Shown one piece after another: positions 1 to 9,034 of a stretch of 11,033 nucleotides of DNA. Within the stretch, counting starts at the first letter, position 1, and each line of letters starts with the position of its first letter. This DNA comes from Cephalothrix simula (taxonomy: Eukaryota; Nemertea; Palaeonemertea; Archinemertea; Cephalotrichidae). The notes beneath the pieces were generated by a model. That model was not told where the DNA came from. It did no database searches and saw only the letters and a list, made by a program, of their open reading frames with translations. Made by a program: the position numbers and the translations under genes. Location: assembly GCA_035591015.1 (NCBI GenBank), contig JAXIUW010209620.1, positions 1-11,033 of the forward strand. Reading direction: 5' to 3'.

Positions 1-2502
1 CGCGTGTTAACATGCAAAATATATAAATTTAGATCATAATGCACCACCCCAAGGCAAAAAAGTTGACTGGTGGGGGGTACAACAGAAGTGGACCTAGCTC
101 CCAGGCTATTATCAAGCGCGAAGATTAAATGATTCAAAAATGGTCTCTTGAGGTCAGCGCAAAATTCGGTTATGTTTTCGTAGTCTATTGTGTGGCGAAT
201 ACAATGCTATTTTCTAAATATGTTTTTTTAGACACATATGAATTAGAAGTTACAATGTGCTGCCCCGCACCAAAGGCTACTGTTAACTGTCTTCCTTTAT
301 GATCCTAGGAGTTAGGACCATTATATACTATAATTATGCGTCTGGGTACTGTCAGTTAAAATATTAATTCGCCATTTTCTTACGCTATCCTCCCTTCTGT
401 AGAATATTAAACGTTCGGCTGATTGCATTTGGACCCTAGGGAAATTATTGAACATCAAGCTCATCGGTAAATTCGTGTAAGCAACCGTCAACCAAGATTG
501 AATATTGCGTCAATGTAAGTATTTTCCTATCGCCTTCGGTATGCCATTGGTATTAATTGAGTTATTGATTCTTTTGATACGTTTTGTGGCATCCATACTC
601 TGCATCCCCATTCTTTCAATACACTGTATCACTTCTTAAATCCAAATAAATATTGAATTCATGAAACCAGAACAGTGAATCAATAATTCCGCGATTTTAA
701 TGTGGATCTTGATTTTGATCCCGACGTGCTTTAATTTGTATCTCATGGATTTTGATATCCCTCACTCATCATCCTTAGTCCTAATCTTATGATATTTCAA
801 TCAGGATTAATCATGACCCCAGAATCAAGGGGTAATTGATGTGCGTAAAGTAAAGAAATCTATTAATCCGCCTCAGGACATACTGGATGTTGAAAATACA
901 TCCTTTTACGATCTTTTACTGCAGCACTGCACACTGTTTTGTTTTAGGATTATCTAAATGGACACAAAAACATCAATATGCATCTTTTAATATATCCCAT
1001 CTCTCAAGGGTCTTGGACATTCGTATATTGAGGTCGGTTCCTTTGATGAGATTACGATTTCGAGTTGACATAAGAAATGGCTTTTAACTGCCAAGTGATG
1101 GTTGATGTCAACCGTAAAAGAATGATGCCGGAAGAAACCTGGCGGTTTTCGTTTTGTACTTTAAAGCAGCATGATTGTGTCCGAAAGGGCAGTCTGCTTC
1201 CGAAAGCCCCAAACCTTCCGCGCGCAAACTAGCTATGGCTTTATCAAATGTTTCATCTCCACAAAAATGAATTCCTTAACGCTCAGTAGAACTGATGATA
1301 TGCATTGGAGAGAAAGAATTTCAATGTTTTCTAGTGTTGATTATTGGTAATGACACATAGAAAAAAGAAACAGGGATCATTGACAATAGTAGCTTATCAT
1401 TTGTGCTTTAGTGTCGCTTCCAAAGCATTAGGATTCTCATTAGTGATTTTGCTACAGCTTATACATAATTTAGAATCGCCAAGTGAATCTTACGTGATTA
1501 ATGCTCTTGAGTATCATCAGGTTTTGTAGCGAAAAGAGAATGATGCATTAAGAAATTTTGTATCTCAGAGAAAGATTTCTCTAATGTTACTGTGGAGTTT
1601 TATATGGCACCTGAACATTTTCTGAGATAATTTACAGGGTTTTTCTGGTATACCTTTTCCTTACCAATTTTGGTTTACCTTCACTAGGAAGAACTATCTC
1701 AGGGGATTTGTGCTATTACCAGTTTGAAGAGCTAACAGATCAGAATTTCCTGCTTAAGTCGTTAATTATAGTCAATACCTCGAAAAAAGCCAACGTAAAT
1801 CATCCTTTACTAAGTTGTGACTCTAACATCGATTAGCTCAATTAAATTGAAAATGTTGGAATCAAAGATTGATTAATAAATTTGAAAGTATTGAAGCACT
1901 AATGAGCTCTGCTAATGAAGGCCAAAATGAAAAATGGTTGTTTAAATTACGTTTTTCTGACTTGAGAAGTCGTCAAAAAAACAGTATTTCTCAGGCTGAC
2001 ATTTCTGAAAGCCAACCTTTTTAAATTCTGAAATCGAATATTGTCAGCAGTAATGGATATATCAAGTTAAAGTCCCTTAGGGTTGGGGAGCTGTCATCAT
2101 GAACAATCCAAGAATCATTTCATCAAACAAGAATCGAAGATGGTTATTTTTGGTAATAATATCCTTCGTACTCAGGGCATAGAAAATTGAAACTTTTCTT
2201 CGTGACTGCCTTCATAGGGACAAGCTAACATCACAACGTTCATTTATAATTTTTTTACTTTCTTCAGTTTTTTGGTATTTAGGTTGTTCTGTTCATTTGT
2301 GTTGCACTTAGGTTCTGTTTGTTAAGAAGTCCCTGTTGACTAAGAAAATCAAGGTCTGCAGAAATGAGGGGGACAAACAGAAGAACTCACCCTAATTCAA
2401 TTTTCTTTAGTTACTAATTCTGATGCATCGGAATGAGCTAGAGGAGGCTGTGCTTAGATGTAGAAATAAACATCCGATGGCCCAAAGAAACGTGCCCGCT
2501 AT
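1..2502. other. Gene-free stretch, no supported feature
   Basis: I see no gene, RNA gene or transposon end here. The longest ATG frame, 887-1087 plus, encodes 66 residues and resembles no known family. A stop-free stretch at 1851-2021 (57 codons, plus) reads like ordinary protein by composition but has no start, no splice context and no recognisable motif. Frames of this length are expected by chance at this base composition. Short local symmetries exist, such as a GGTTGA/TCAACC hairpin near 1099-1112, and none suggests a function. The likely reading is intergenic or intronic DNA, possibly including very old unrecognisable repeats. Confidence 0.6.
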
Positions 2503-2928
2503 TCAGATAACCACAATTCTATGGGACCAGTGCAGTGTAGTCGTGGGACGTTTAGTTAGAAGCTTCAAAATAGTCATATCAATTAACTGGACCTTGCAAA
2601 AAATTACCAAGGTTTTTTTTGCAAAAGCAGCTGTCAAAAATGAATAAGATTTTGCAAAAGCTGACGGGACTGATATCGAACGAGCGATGATTAAACTTTT
2701 TTTTAAAATTTGGGCTACTTTTTTTAATTTGCGATTTTTGCGGTAAAATGATATAATCTTGTGAATTATGAATACCATTTTGCACGATTGTTTTTGTTTG
2801 CTAACGTATTTTTCTCTTCTTTTCCATATTTCATCGTTGCCATTCAAATGGGTGCTGCATAAACAGGTAAGTCTCAAATCTCGTTTGCGTAAATAATATA
2901 TTTGGGAGTCAGTCACAACGTGATACAC
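2503..2928 (-). other. Longest open frame, 141 codons, doubtful coding status
   Basis: This is the longest open frame in the window. It begins at a GTG codon (CAC on the plus strand at 2926-2928), not ATG, which argues against a real eukaryotic start. The translation is rich in Lys, Ile, Ser and Phe and has no signal peptide, membrane segment, zinc-binding pattern or catalytic motif that I recognise. The two AFAK-type stretches near residues 90-105 come from a short DNA direct repeat (TTTTGCAAAAGC at 2617-2628 and 2650-2661), not from protein architecture. A frame this long is mildly unusual by chance at this AT content but not decisive. It could be an internal exon, a decayed gene or a chance frame; chance is my preference. 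Confidence 0.12.
2617..2661. repeat. Short direct repeat TTTTGCAAAAGC, two copies
   Basis: The 12-base word TTTTGCAAAAGC occurs at 2617-2628 and again at 2650-2661. The following bases are related (AGCTGTC against TGACGG), and a similar TTGCAAAAAATT lies just upstream at 2594-2605. The word contains the palindrome TTTTGCAAAA, so each copy can also pair with itself. This looks like a small local duplication in T/A-rich DNA; no known element is implied. Confidence 0.5.
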
Positions 2929-3831
2929 TGACTCTGGCTGACAGATGTATAAAACAAAAACTGTTTTACAGCGAAGAAAAGCATTCCTGATGTTCTTTCA
3001 GAATCCTTGGTTTTCTTCTAAAAGACGTATAATCTGTAAATAATTGATTTGATGTTTTCCCATTTGTAACCTTATTTGTATTCTGTCATAAGGAAATCGA
3101 CAATAAATAGGCACCTCTGAGTCTGGAGGCCATGAGTCGGGACGTGCAAAAGTTGCCAATTTACTACCTGTAATTCTGTTGGGATATCAAGAAACGTATT
3201 GGGACGATCATGAATTCCGTTTCACTTCATAAAACACGTGATAAGCTTAAAAGGTAAAAGAAATAAATGAAACCTATAAAGTATGTTAAAGAATTTTGTA
3301 AAAACAATGTTTTTGCATCTTACATACGCTGTAGCCCCTGACATACTGATCCATACTGCATGCATATATATGTAATATAAGTATGTGAAAGGAACCATAA
3401 GTCAGCAAGAAATGTTTTCAAAATGTTTGCCATGTCTTAGAATATTTTTTGTTTCTCAGCGATTTGTCTGGTAAAATGGTTAGGGTGAAAATAGTCTTTT
3501 ATTTCCATATCTTACAACTTATATTATTTATATTTAGTGAAAAACAGTTCTAACGATCGAACATTGTGGTCATTTTTTTCATTTTAGTTGCAAAATGAAA
3601 TCAATTTTTTGCGGTTCTATCTAGCGATAATCAGAGGTATGGAGAATAAGGGAAACAATCTTGATTATCGGATTTAGGTCTGAAAAATTAGTTGATTTGA
3701 GTTGTAGACTTAATCGCTTTATAGTGTCGAGGGAAGCTGAAATTGGCTAATGCATTTCTTGCGAAGAAAAGGTATGATGGAACTTTGGATGAGTTTAGAA
3801 AAAATAAAGAAGTCATCATTCTACAGTAATT
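2929..3831. other. AT-rich gene-free stretch
   Basis: There is no supported gene. AATAAA words and ATG triplets occur as expected in AT-rich DNA. A plus-strand stop-free stretch of about 35 codons lies at roughly 3733-3825, just before the frames described at 3832-4347, and could belong with them if that patch is a decayed gene. The one clear secondary structure is the hairpin at 3297-3317. Confidence 0.55.
3297..3317. repeat. Small perfect hairpin
   Basis: A nine-pair stem (one G-T wobble) closes a three-base AAT loop: TGTAAAAAC pairs with GTTTTTGCA. It is not followed by a T-run or linked to a gene, so no terminator or RNA function is implied. It may be a chance product of A/T-rich DNA. 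Confidence 0.4.
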
Positions 3832-4347
3832 TTGTTTCGACCTCCCAAAAACATGTGCTTGTTTTTCAGTTTGAATTTCAAAGCATTAAGAGATATTGAC
3901 GCTCCTTTGAAAAAACTGCAGTGGAGTTTTTGTGAGTTTATTGATAAAAAGTTTCCAAAAACCGATCTGACATTGAAGTACGATCATTCATCAAGGTTTT
4001 GTACATATAGCTCTTACAATTTTTATCTGCCTTGAGCTCAATGACATCAATGTCGCTTTTTCGATGTCAATAATTCCCTTAATCCTGTTTAATATGGCTC
4101 ATTTGTCTAGATTTAAACAGTTAGAATTAAATTTTGAATTGAAATTCAATCTAACGATGCTTTCATCCTTGCTAAATGTCCTGATACTGCCTTTGATCTA
4201 ACTTCGTTTACTGTGTTTACCATAATTTCGATGTGGGAATTTTCTGAATTAGTAGGGTCTTCAATGAATTTCACTGTTATGCCTAAATCTAGAATAAGAG
4301 TAAGTGAAAGCGTTGTAATTAATTATACAGACGAAAAACTTGTGCGG
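3832..4347 (+). pseudogene. Possible broken coding patch, unidentified
   Basis: Three plus-strand open stretches overlap or follow one another. One frame is open at 3832-4035 (67 codons, starting at TTG). The frame one base over is open at 3977-4199 (74 codons). The first frame is open again at 4138-4347 (70 codons, ending at TGA 4348-4350). The pattern could come from one ancient coding sequence broken by frameshifts and stops, or from exons with short introns. The translations have mixed, protein-like composition, but I recognise no domain and no conserved catalytic residues. Each stretch alone is within chance expectation; only their chaining on one strand makes the patch worth noting. I infer no function. 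Confidence 0.15.
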
Positions 4348-4369
4348 TGACGGCGGATGTGTATGTTGA

Positions 4370-4560
4370 AACTTGAAACTAATATCTCTAGCGCAGTGGC
4401 ACAGGTGTCGGTTTCGGGAATGCAGACAAGATAGTCCATGTCAACTGCTGGTACAAGGCGGGTCGTGTAGGTAGCCACTAATGCTCACACGTAAAAGGTA
4501 GCCGAGAGGCGGCGGCGATTTCTGGACAGTCTTAAGTAAGGGATAAACGGACCGTTAATT
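4370..4560 (+). repeat. GC-richer patch with tRNA box-A-like words, possible decayed SINE
   Basis: This patch is clearly richer in G and C than its surroundings. It carries TAGCGCAGTGGC near 4390 and TAGCCGAGAGGC at 4499-4510. The second closely resembles the box A of the minus-strand SINE at 7183-7193 (TAGCCGAGCGG). It is followed at 4526-4542 by CAGTCTTAAGTAAGGG, which recalls CAGTCCTTCGGGTAAGGG in that SINE. No good box B (GGTTCGANNCC) follows either word. A badly decayed tRNA-derived SINE is the best guess, but chance similarity is possible. Confidence 0.25.
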
Positions 4561-4609
4561 CCTCCAGAAAATAAGCCATTAAAATAGCCCTTTAAAAACT
4601 ACTAACGAT

Positions 4610-4632
4610 GGATGACGTCATCCAATATGGCG
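4610..4632 (+). promoter_or_regulatory. CRE palindrome + CCAAT + ATGGCG cluster
   Basis: A 14-base perfect palindrome, GGATGACGTCATCC (4610-4623), contains the full cAMP-response/ATF consensus TGACGTCA. It overlaps a CCAAT box (4622-4626) and is followed directly by ATGGCG (4627-4632), the core of YY1-type elements. In animals these motifs are bound by CREB/ATF, NF-Y and YY1 and often occur in TATA-less promoters. No coding frame or CpG-rich region lies clearly downstream, so it may instead be part of a repeat or a chance cluster. The motifs are seen; promoter activity is inference. Confidence 0.3.
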
Positions 4633-5352
4633 AATTGCTCTGGAACTTTATACAACGAAATACAACTTGACGTACAAGGGTATTGATAAGTTTTTTTTCA
4701 AATAATCCTCGATCATCCTCTGTTATGGGTAATAAGTAAAGCTAAAAGCTAAAGTGAGCGATGTTCCTCTCTTTGAATTCAAGTGTTCTTACACTCGCTC
4801 TTGCTGCGTCCTAATTTATAAATATCCCCGAGCAAAAGACTTGTCATTTCCTGAGTCTTACAACATCTCTCGAGAGTTTTCTGTCAGAAATGCTTAATTT
4901 ACCTGATTCATCTTCTTCCTATTATTAGTGCCACCGGTATGTCGGTCATTAGTTTCGTGTCATTCATGCACCACCCTTGAAACTTTATGTAGAGCAGGAA
5001 AATGAATCAAAATTTATTGCTCCTAGCAGCTGCTCCAGGCTTGGTTCTTTTTAGTGTTACCGAGATGAAAGCATTCAGCTTTCTGCATGCTTGAATACTT
5101 GAGTTTTGCGACTGAGCCGTAGAGGTCCTTACTTATAATATGTATTTAGTAAAGTAAAGACCCTGTGAGTGAAAGGAGTTTCTCCGGGGAGTATAGTTTC
5201 TTCATCGGTGAAAAATACTAAAAAATATCTACGACCATCTTTTATTTAGTAAGGAAACACAGATTGGTAGGTCCCTCCTTTTCATGGTTTCTACATTGAA
5301 GTCGCCTCATTGCACCACTGATTAAATGATGCATTAAGTGTTGGTCATCCTT
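4633..5352. other. Gene-free stretch
   Basis: No supported gene or repeat. A palindromic CTCTCGAGAG sits near 4867, and a TATTTAGTAA word recurs about 100 bases apart near 5142 and 5243. Neither is significant. All frames are closed by frequent stops. Confidence 0.55.
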
Positions 5353-5598
5353 TTAATCCATGGTCATCATGGGCTTACGATCCATCCCGATCTCTGTTGT
5401 AAACAAGGTATTAAATAGTAAAATTGGTCTGTCTTTCTGATTGATAATGGAAGTCCGAGACTTGCCATCTGTCGATGCTTCGTTGCACACTAATTGCAAA
5501 TATTGTCTGCTTACCGTAATGATCCAATCATAGATGACATAATATCGGAAAGATATCAAGGGGTATCGATATCTGATATACGATCTAGTGTGTTTCAT
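5353..5598 (-). other. 81-codon ATG frame, probably not a gene
   Basis: This is the longest frame in the window that starts with a true ATG outside the repeats. The product would be 81 residues, Arg/Tyr/Ile-rich at the start, with a weakly hydrophobic middle. There is no signal peptide, no clear membrane helix, no Cys/His metal pattern and no family resemblance that I can see. Its 5' end overlaps a locally palindromic tract (TATCGATATCTGATATAC region, about 5563-5582). The length is within chance expectation. I would not annotate it as a gene without homology or transcript support. Confidence 0.12.
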
Positions 5599-6840
5599 CG
5601 TACTCGCCTTCAGCTAGCTTTATTTCCTGAAGCTTAAAGAGTTTCAGTGAAAGAGTTTGGGCTGTTGCTACTTGCTAGAGGCTGCTGTGGCTGGAATCAG
5701 TATTGTTTTCTCCCATGTATTCTTTGGTCCATTCCGAATCGATCCCATTTTCATACACCTTCTTTTTTCGTATTTCAATAGAAGGCTATATTCTTCTGAA
5801 GTACAGAATGGAATATGTTAAGGAGAACCTCTATCAACAATCAACCCTCACTGGTGATAGATCACTTTAGACCAGTCTTGTTCCAATGAATTCTGGCAGT
5901 TTTATGAGATTTGTACGCTACAAATAGTAGTGGGAAAGGAATCACTACGTTTGACTTGTATTCGGATTTCGATTTTTTATCATTTTTTGTTGATTAAGCA
6001 AGATTCGCAATTTCACCCAACTGTATACCACACTAGTCTAATGAATCTTCTAAACCATGATTTCTTTCGGTGATTGAAGACATAGGCTTTTTTAGATACG
6101 AATCCCGTTAATTTTTTTGGGTAAATGTATAAGAAAAAGGGATTAACGAAACGATATTAGTATTTTCTATTTGGTTTATAATTTACAACTAACGTTCTCT
6201 CCTGTCCGCGATCTACAAAAATGCAATCCTCAGCCTTTAAATTCTTCAACTGTCAATATTTTTGATGCTCTCGATCCTGACCACGAAATTTTACAATTTA
6301 TTATAACTTTTTTGCCTGATAAGTGACTTCAAAATAGTGTGTTAAATTTTTAGTGGTCCAAATTCAGTCAAGGAAATCTAAATTTGTCTTTTTATTACGT
6401 GGCAGATGGCCAATTTGTAACTAACTCTTCTGTCATTTTGGTCAATCAAGTCAACACACGAAGTATGCTCTTGCTGGCAAAAATCTGACATGTCAGGAAA
6501 TGGTACATAGCATCCCAAGAAGGATTTAAAACGTATTTTCCGTGATTCCAATTTAGCTATTGATCCTATCCACGCGATGATTCAAGCAAAATAGCTTTAT
6601 TGGATATTGTGGCCAAAAATTTCAGCGCCTTGAATATGGAAGACTTCCCCGATGATCAATGAGAGGGAATTGGTAATGAACCCTTTTTGTATGCGGTTTG
6701 TCAATATTAAAAGGTACTTGCTACCATGCTGTGCATGAAGGTTTATACAAGGTCAATGATCGTGACTTATGTCAAGTACCATTTTCTAAAATCTGGAAAT
6801 TGCAGTTAATGGATCGTCTGAGAATTTATATATTTTTGTT
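5599..6840. other. Gene-free stretch, perhaps very old coding debris
   Basis: No supported gene. A plus-strand stop-free stretch at 6680-6859 (about 60 codons) runs into the SINE boundary. Interrupted stretches before it (6230-6680) have mixed composition, but no reverse transcriptase, transposase or integrase motif can be recognised with confidence. An 8-base inverted repeat (GGTACTTG at 6713-6720, CAAGTACC at 6773-6780) encloses a small CATGC/GCATG hairpin. Confidence 0.5.
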
Positions 6841-7090
6841 TTCGTATATAATTGGTTCAAAGTAAGATTGAGACCCCGGGAGCACTCGGTGGACCCAGGG
6901 ATCGAACCTGCGCCCTTTAGATATTTACCCGAAGGACTGCGCGCTAGACCGCTCGTCTAGCACGAACAAAAGGTTTCAATCTCCCAAGTTGTTTGAAGGT
7001 GACTCCGAATGTATCAATTTTAGATAATTAACACCAGAGGTTGCCGTCGGGGCATAGCCACCAGCACTAGCTAACTTAGTGAAATACATA
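6841..7090 (-). mobile_element. tRNA-derived SINE unit, Leu/Ser-type head (copy A)
   Basis: Read on the minus strand, this segment carries an RNA polymerase III box A (TAGACGAGCGG, plus-strand 6949-6959) and a box B (GGTTCGATCCC, plus-strand 6898-6908). The box A resembles class II tRNAs for leucine or serine (GCCGAGCGG). SINEs of this kind are transcribed from these internal boxes and copied by the reverse transcriptase of a partner LINE; none is present here. Plus-strand positions 6841-7036 are closely related to 7091-7262, including the flanking words TTCGTATATAATTG and TTTTAGATAATTAACACC. The 52 bases at 7039-7090 are present once only. They are either the tail of the neighbouring unit or part of a full-length element. 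The minus frame through here (6976-7197) is a translation of repeat sequence, not a protein gene. Confidence 0.75.
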
Positions 7091-7266
7091 TTCGTATATA
7101 ATTGATACAAAGGAAGATTGAGACCCCGAGAGCACTTCGCGGACCCAGTCAAACCCGCGCCCTTACCCGAAGGACTGTTAGGCCGCTCGGCTAGCACGAC
7201 TCTACAGAAGGTTTCATTCTACCAAGTTATTTGAATTGTACCAATTTTAGATAATTAACACCTGAG
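7091..7266 (-). mobile_element. tRNA-derived SINE unit, Leu/Ser-type head (copy B)
   Basis: This is a second, shorter copy of the unit immediately upstream, in the same orientation. Its box A (TAGCCGAGCGG, plus-strand 7183-7193) is closer to real Leu/Ser tRNAs than that of copy A, and is followed on the minus strand by CCTAACAGTCC. Its box B (GGGTTTGACT, plus-strand 7147-7156) is degraded. Relative to copy A it lacks about nine bases (TTTAGATAT region), about five bases beside box A and about a dozen bases in the body. The two copies have clearly diverged and are not a recent duplication. Together they look like a dimeric tRNA-SINE or two nested insertions. No poly-A tail or convincing target duplication is visible. 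Confidence 0.7.
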
Positions 7267-7805
7267 AAAATTATTTCAAAATTTCATGTGTTATTGACCT
7301 AATTTTCTATTGTATCTTCATAAAGAGACTTTCCCAGTGTTTACGAGCGTAGGTCGATAAGTTTACTTTGTGAAATATATTTTTTATAAAATCATTACTG
7401 ACCATCAGGCATATTCTCTCTGGTGACTTCGGTCTTTGCCTTCCATTGTTGATCATTGTTGGTGGAGAAAGCTTACCTTGTATATACATCTATATGGGTC
7501 GGCCTTTAGTTGTGTCGGAGGTAGATATTTTTCGAATGGAATGGCGAATTTTGACCGAGCAATTAAGTTTCAGTTTAGCTGAACTCATGGTGAAGATTGC
7601 AGAAGTCGGTGTTTGTTTAGATACATTGAAATAAAACTATTCCTAAAATTAATTGGCGTTATTACCTCCCTTTCTGTTCAAAGTTTTATGGACAGCTGTA
7701 TTGGACATTTGGGAATCTTCATTCTTGCGCTGGCAGTTAAAATCTAATCATTCCTTCTCAATTAGAGTTATAAAGTAAAGGGATTGATACAAAAATGACA
7801 AAAAT
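7267..7805. other. Gene-free stretch with small open frames
   Basis: Two plus-strand open stretches overlap here: 7446-7634 (62 codons, starting at TTG) and a second frame at about 7581-7742 whose last 35 residues are hydrophobic. Neither has an ATG start of useful length or a recognisable motif. They could be decayed coding sequence, but their length is within chance expectation. Confidence 0.5.
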
Positions 7806-7807
7806 TA

Positions 7808-7825
7808 CAGCCCTTTAGGACATTT
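7808..7825 (+). repeat. MITE left terminal inverted repeat
   Basis: CAGCCCTTTAGGACATTT, an 18-base perfect match to the reverse complement of 8225-8242. It is preceded by TA, the inferred target duplication. Confidence 0.8.
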
Positions 7826-7920
7826 TAAGAATAACACCATTGTGCGTCTACCATCAGAAGAACCTGATCCAAAGGGGAAGAGGAATTTTTTTCTCTACAG
7901 TAAAGATTTAGTCTGTTTGA

Positions 7921-8124
7921 AAAAAATGGCCAAATTTCTTTCTACGCAGATCAATTCTTGATATTCTGTTTGCCGAAAATAAATTCTTTATCGAAATGTC
8001 TTTTCCATGTCATAAATTCTATGCGAATATGAATGAAGTTGAAAGATTATGCATTAAATCTGGTATTTACTATGAATACGGATGCACTATCTCCTGTATT
8101 TTAACTAGGCCTCTGCACCATCGT
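7921..8124 (+). other. Stop-free stretch inside the MITE
   Basis: This frame is open for 68 codons between stops and ends at TAG 8125-8127. The only usable ATG lies part-way through, leaving about 45 residues. The translation has a mixed, protein-like composition with several Cys and Tyr residues, but I see no helix-turn-helix or DDE/D transposase signature. It might be a shred of captured or transposase sequence inside a deletion-derived element, or a chance frame. I lean to chance. Confidence 0.15.
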
Positions 8125-8224
8125 TAGACAAGATTCTTCAAATTGCTCAGGATGACTCTGATTAATGACATTTAAATACTTTGTAGACTTTGGCGTCGCG
8201 GACGTAGTGATATTCTTGTCTGAT

Positions 8225-8242
8225 AAATGTCCTAAAGGGCTG
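8225..8242 (-). repeat. MITE right terminal inverted repeat
   Basis: AAATGTCCTAAAGGGCTG, the exact inverted partner of 7808-7825. It is followed by TA, consistent with a Tc1/mariner target-site duplication. Confidence 0.8.
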
Positions 8243-8817
8243 TAATTCTTCAGGCGCACATATCGCTATATCCTTCTGTAGCTACCCGGAAATTAGACGA
8301 TTCATGGAACAGATCAGATAGATTTACAATTTGTACAACCGACCACTGCTTCTGGTGGTTATTCTACCAACTGCGATGCATTATAATTCAGTAGTAGGGC
8401 AATAAGAATTAACTGTATATTCTTCATTGATGTTTCTAGTTATTCTTGTATTGATTTATATGTCCTCAATAATTTCAAATCAAGGAAAACCTTCTAGGTA
8501 TAGAATCTGTAAAGATGTTTATAGATAATATTGATGATCATTGTTCATTACAGACGTTGTAACTGATCACCAATGTCGTCAATGTTTTATCATTGCACTT
8601 AATTTTCAATGTGAATGATGCTACTTTTAAATGACTGCTTTTATCATATCTTCATGATAGGAAAAGTCAATAATCAGTTTATGACAGTGATTTTGCCAAA
8701 ATCCATGGTTTAGTACCGTTATTTTATTGATATTGAGCTGCTGTAGCTTGCCATTGGTTTTCTGCAAATGCAAATGATATCTAATTATTACATTCTCAAT
8801 TATATAAGATCCGGTTG
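8243..8817. other. Gene-free AT-rich stretch
   Basis: No supported gene. The 3' flank of the MITE runs into AT-rich DNA with no long frame. A TATCAT/ATGATA hairpin near 8642-8659 is minor. Confidence 0.55.
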
Positions 8818-8860
8818 GCCGGTTATGAGCTCAGGGCTAGTCAGGTGGGTTCTGTGTCAT
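8818..8860 (+). repeat. Possible truncated tRNA-type SINE head
   Basis: Words in this segment match the start of the SINE at 9035 in the same order: GCCGG (8818-8822), AGCTCAG (8828-8834), GTCA (8840-8843) and GGGTTC (8847-8852). The spacing from box-A-like to box-B-like words is too short, as though the anticodon arm were deleted. It lies about 217 bases upstream of the better copy in the same orientation. It may be a decayed relative, but the match is short and could be coincidental. Confidence 0.3.
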
Positions 8861-9034
8861 TATTGATACCACATTGTGACAGTAGAGATTAAGTTATATC
8901 TCAGAGTTAATAGTTGTGCCATTTAATGGAACTGCTTATTAAATGATTACCGTCTTATTATCGATATTGCACCGGGGAATATTTAATAATGCATCAATGT
9001 ACCATGGTGAGTTAATGGATTTGATGGGGGTACA

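Larger units (their letters stand above)
7808..8242. mobile_element. Tc1/mariner-like MITE, 435 bp
   Basis: The ends form a perfect terminal inverted repeat: CAGCCCTTTAGGACATTT at 7808-7825 and its reverse complement at 8225-8242. Each end is bordered by TA (7806-7807 and 8243-8244), the target duplicated by Tc1/mariner elements, and the CAG-starting ends are typical of that superfamily. A weaker inner similarity (AAGAATAACAC near 7828 against AAGAATATCAC read inward from the right end) suggests longer, partly decayed repeats. The palindrome extends three more bases outward (AAT/ATT), probably by chance. At 435 bp it is far too short for a full transposase, so it would be moved in trans. A stop-free stretch lies inside it at 7921-8124. 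The identical ends argue for a fairly recent or selected element. Confidence 0.75.

Noticed and set aside
1540-5336. AATGATGCATTAAG occurring near 1540 and near 5323
   Set aside because: A 14-base AT-rich word repeated once in 11 kb is close to chance and the flanks do not match.
6713-6780. 8-base inverted repeat enclosing a small hairpin, cloverleaf-like at first sight
   Set aside because: Eight-base inverted repeats at this spacing are expected several times by chance in 11 kb, and there are no Pol III boxes or RNA family features.
6680-6859. Open stretch with an 'IWKL'-type word recalling the end region of some LINE polyproteins
   Set aside because: The match is only a few residues, with no reverse transcriptase motif upstream, so it is too weak to claim a LINE relic.
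6976-7197. 73-codon minus-strand frame
   Set aside because: It runs across the two SINE units and is explained by repeat sequence rather than a gene.
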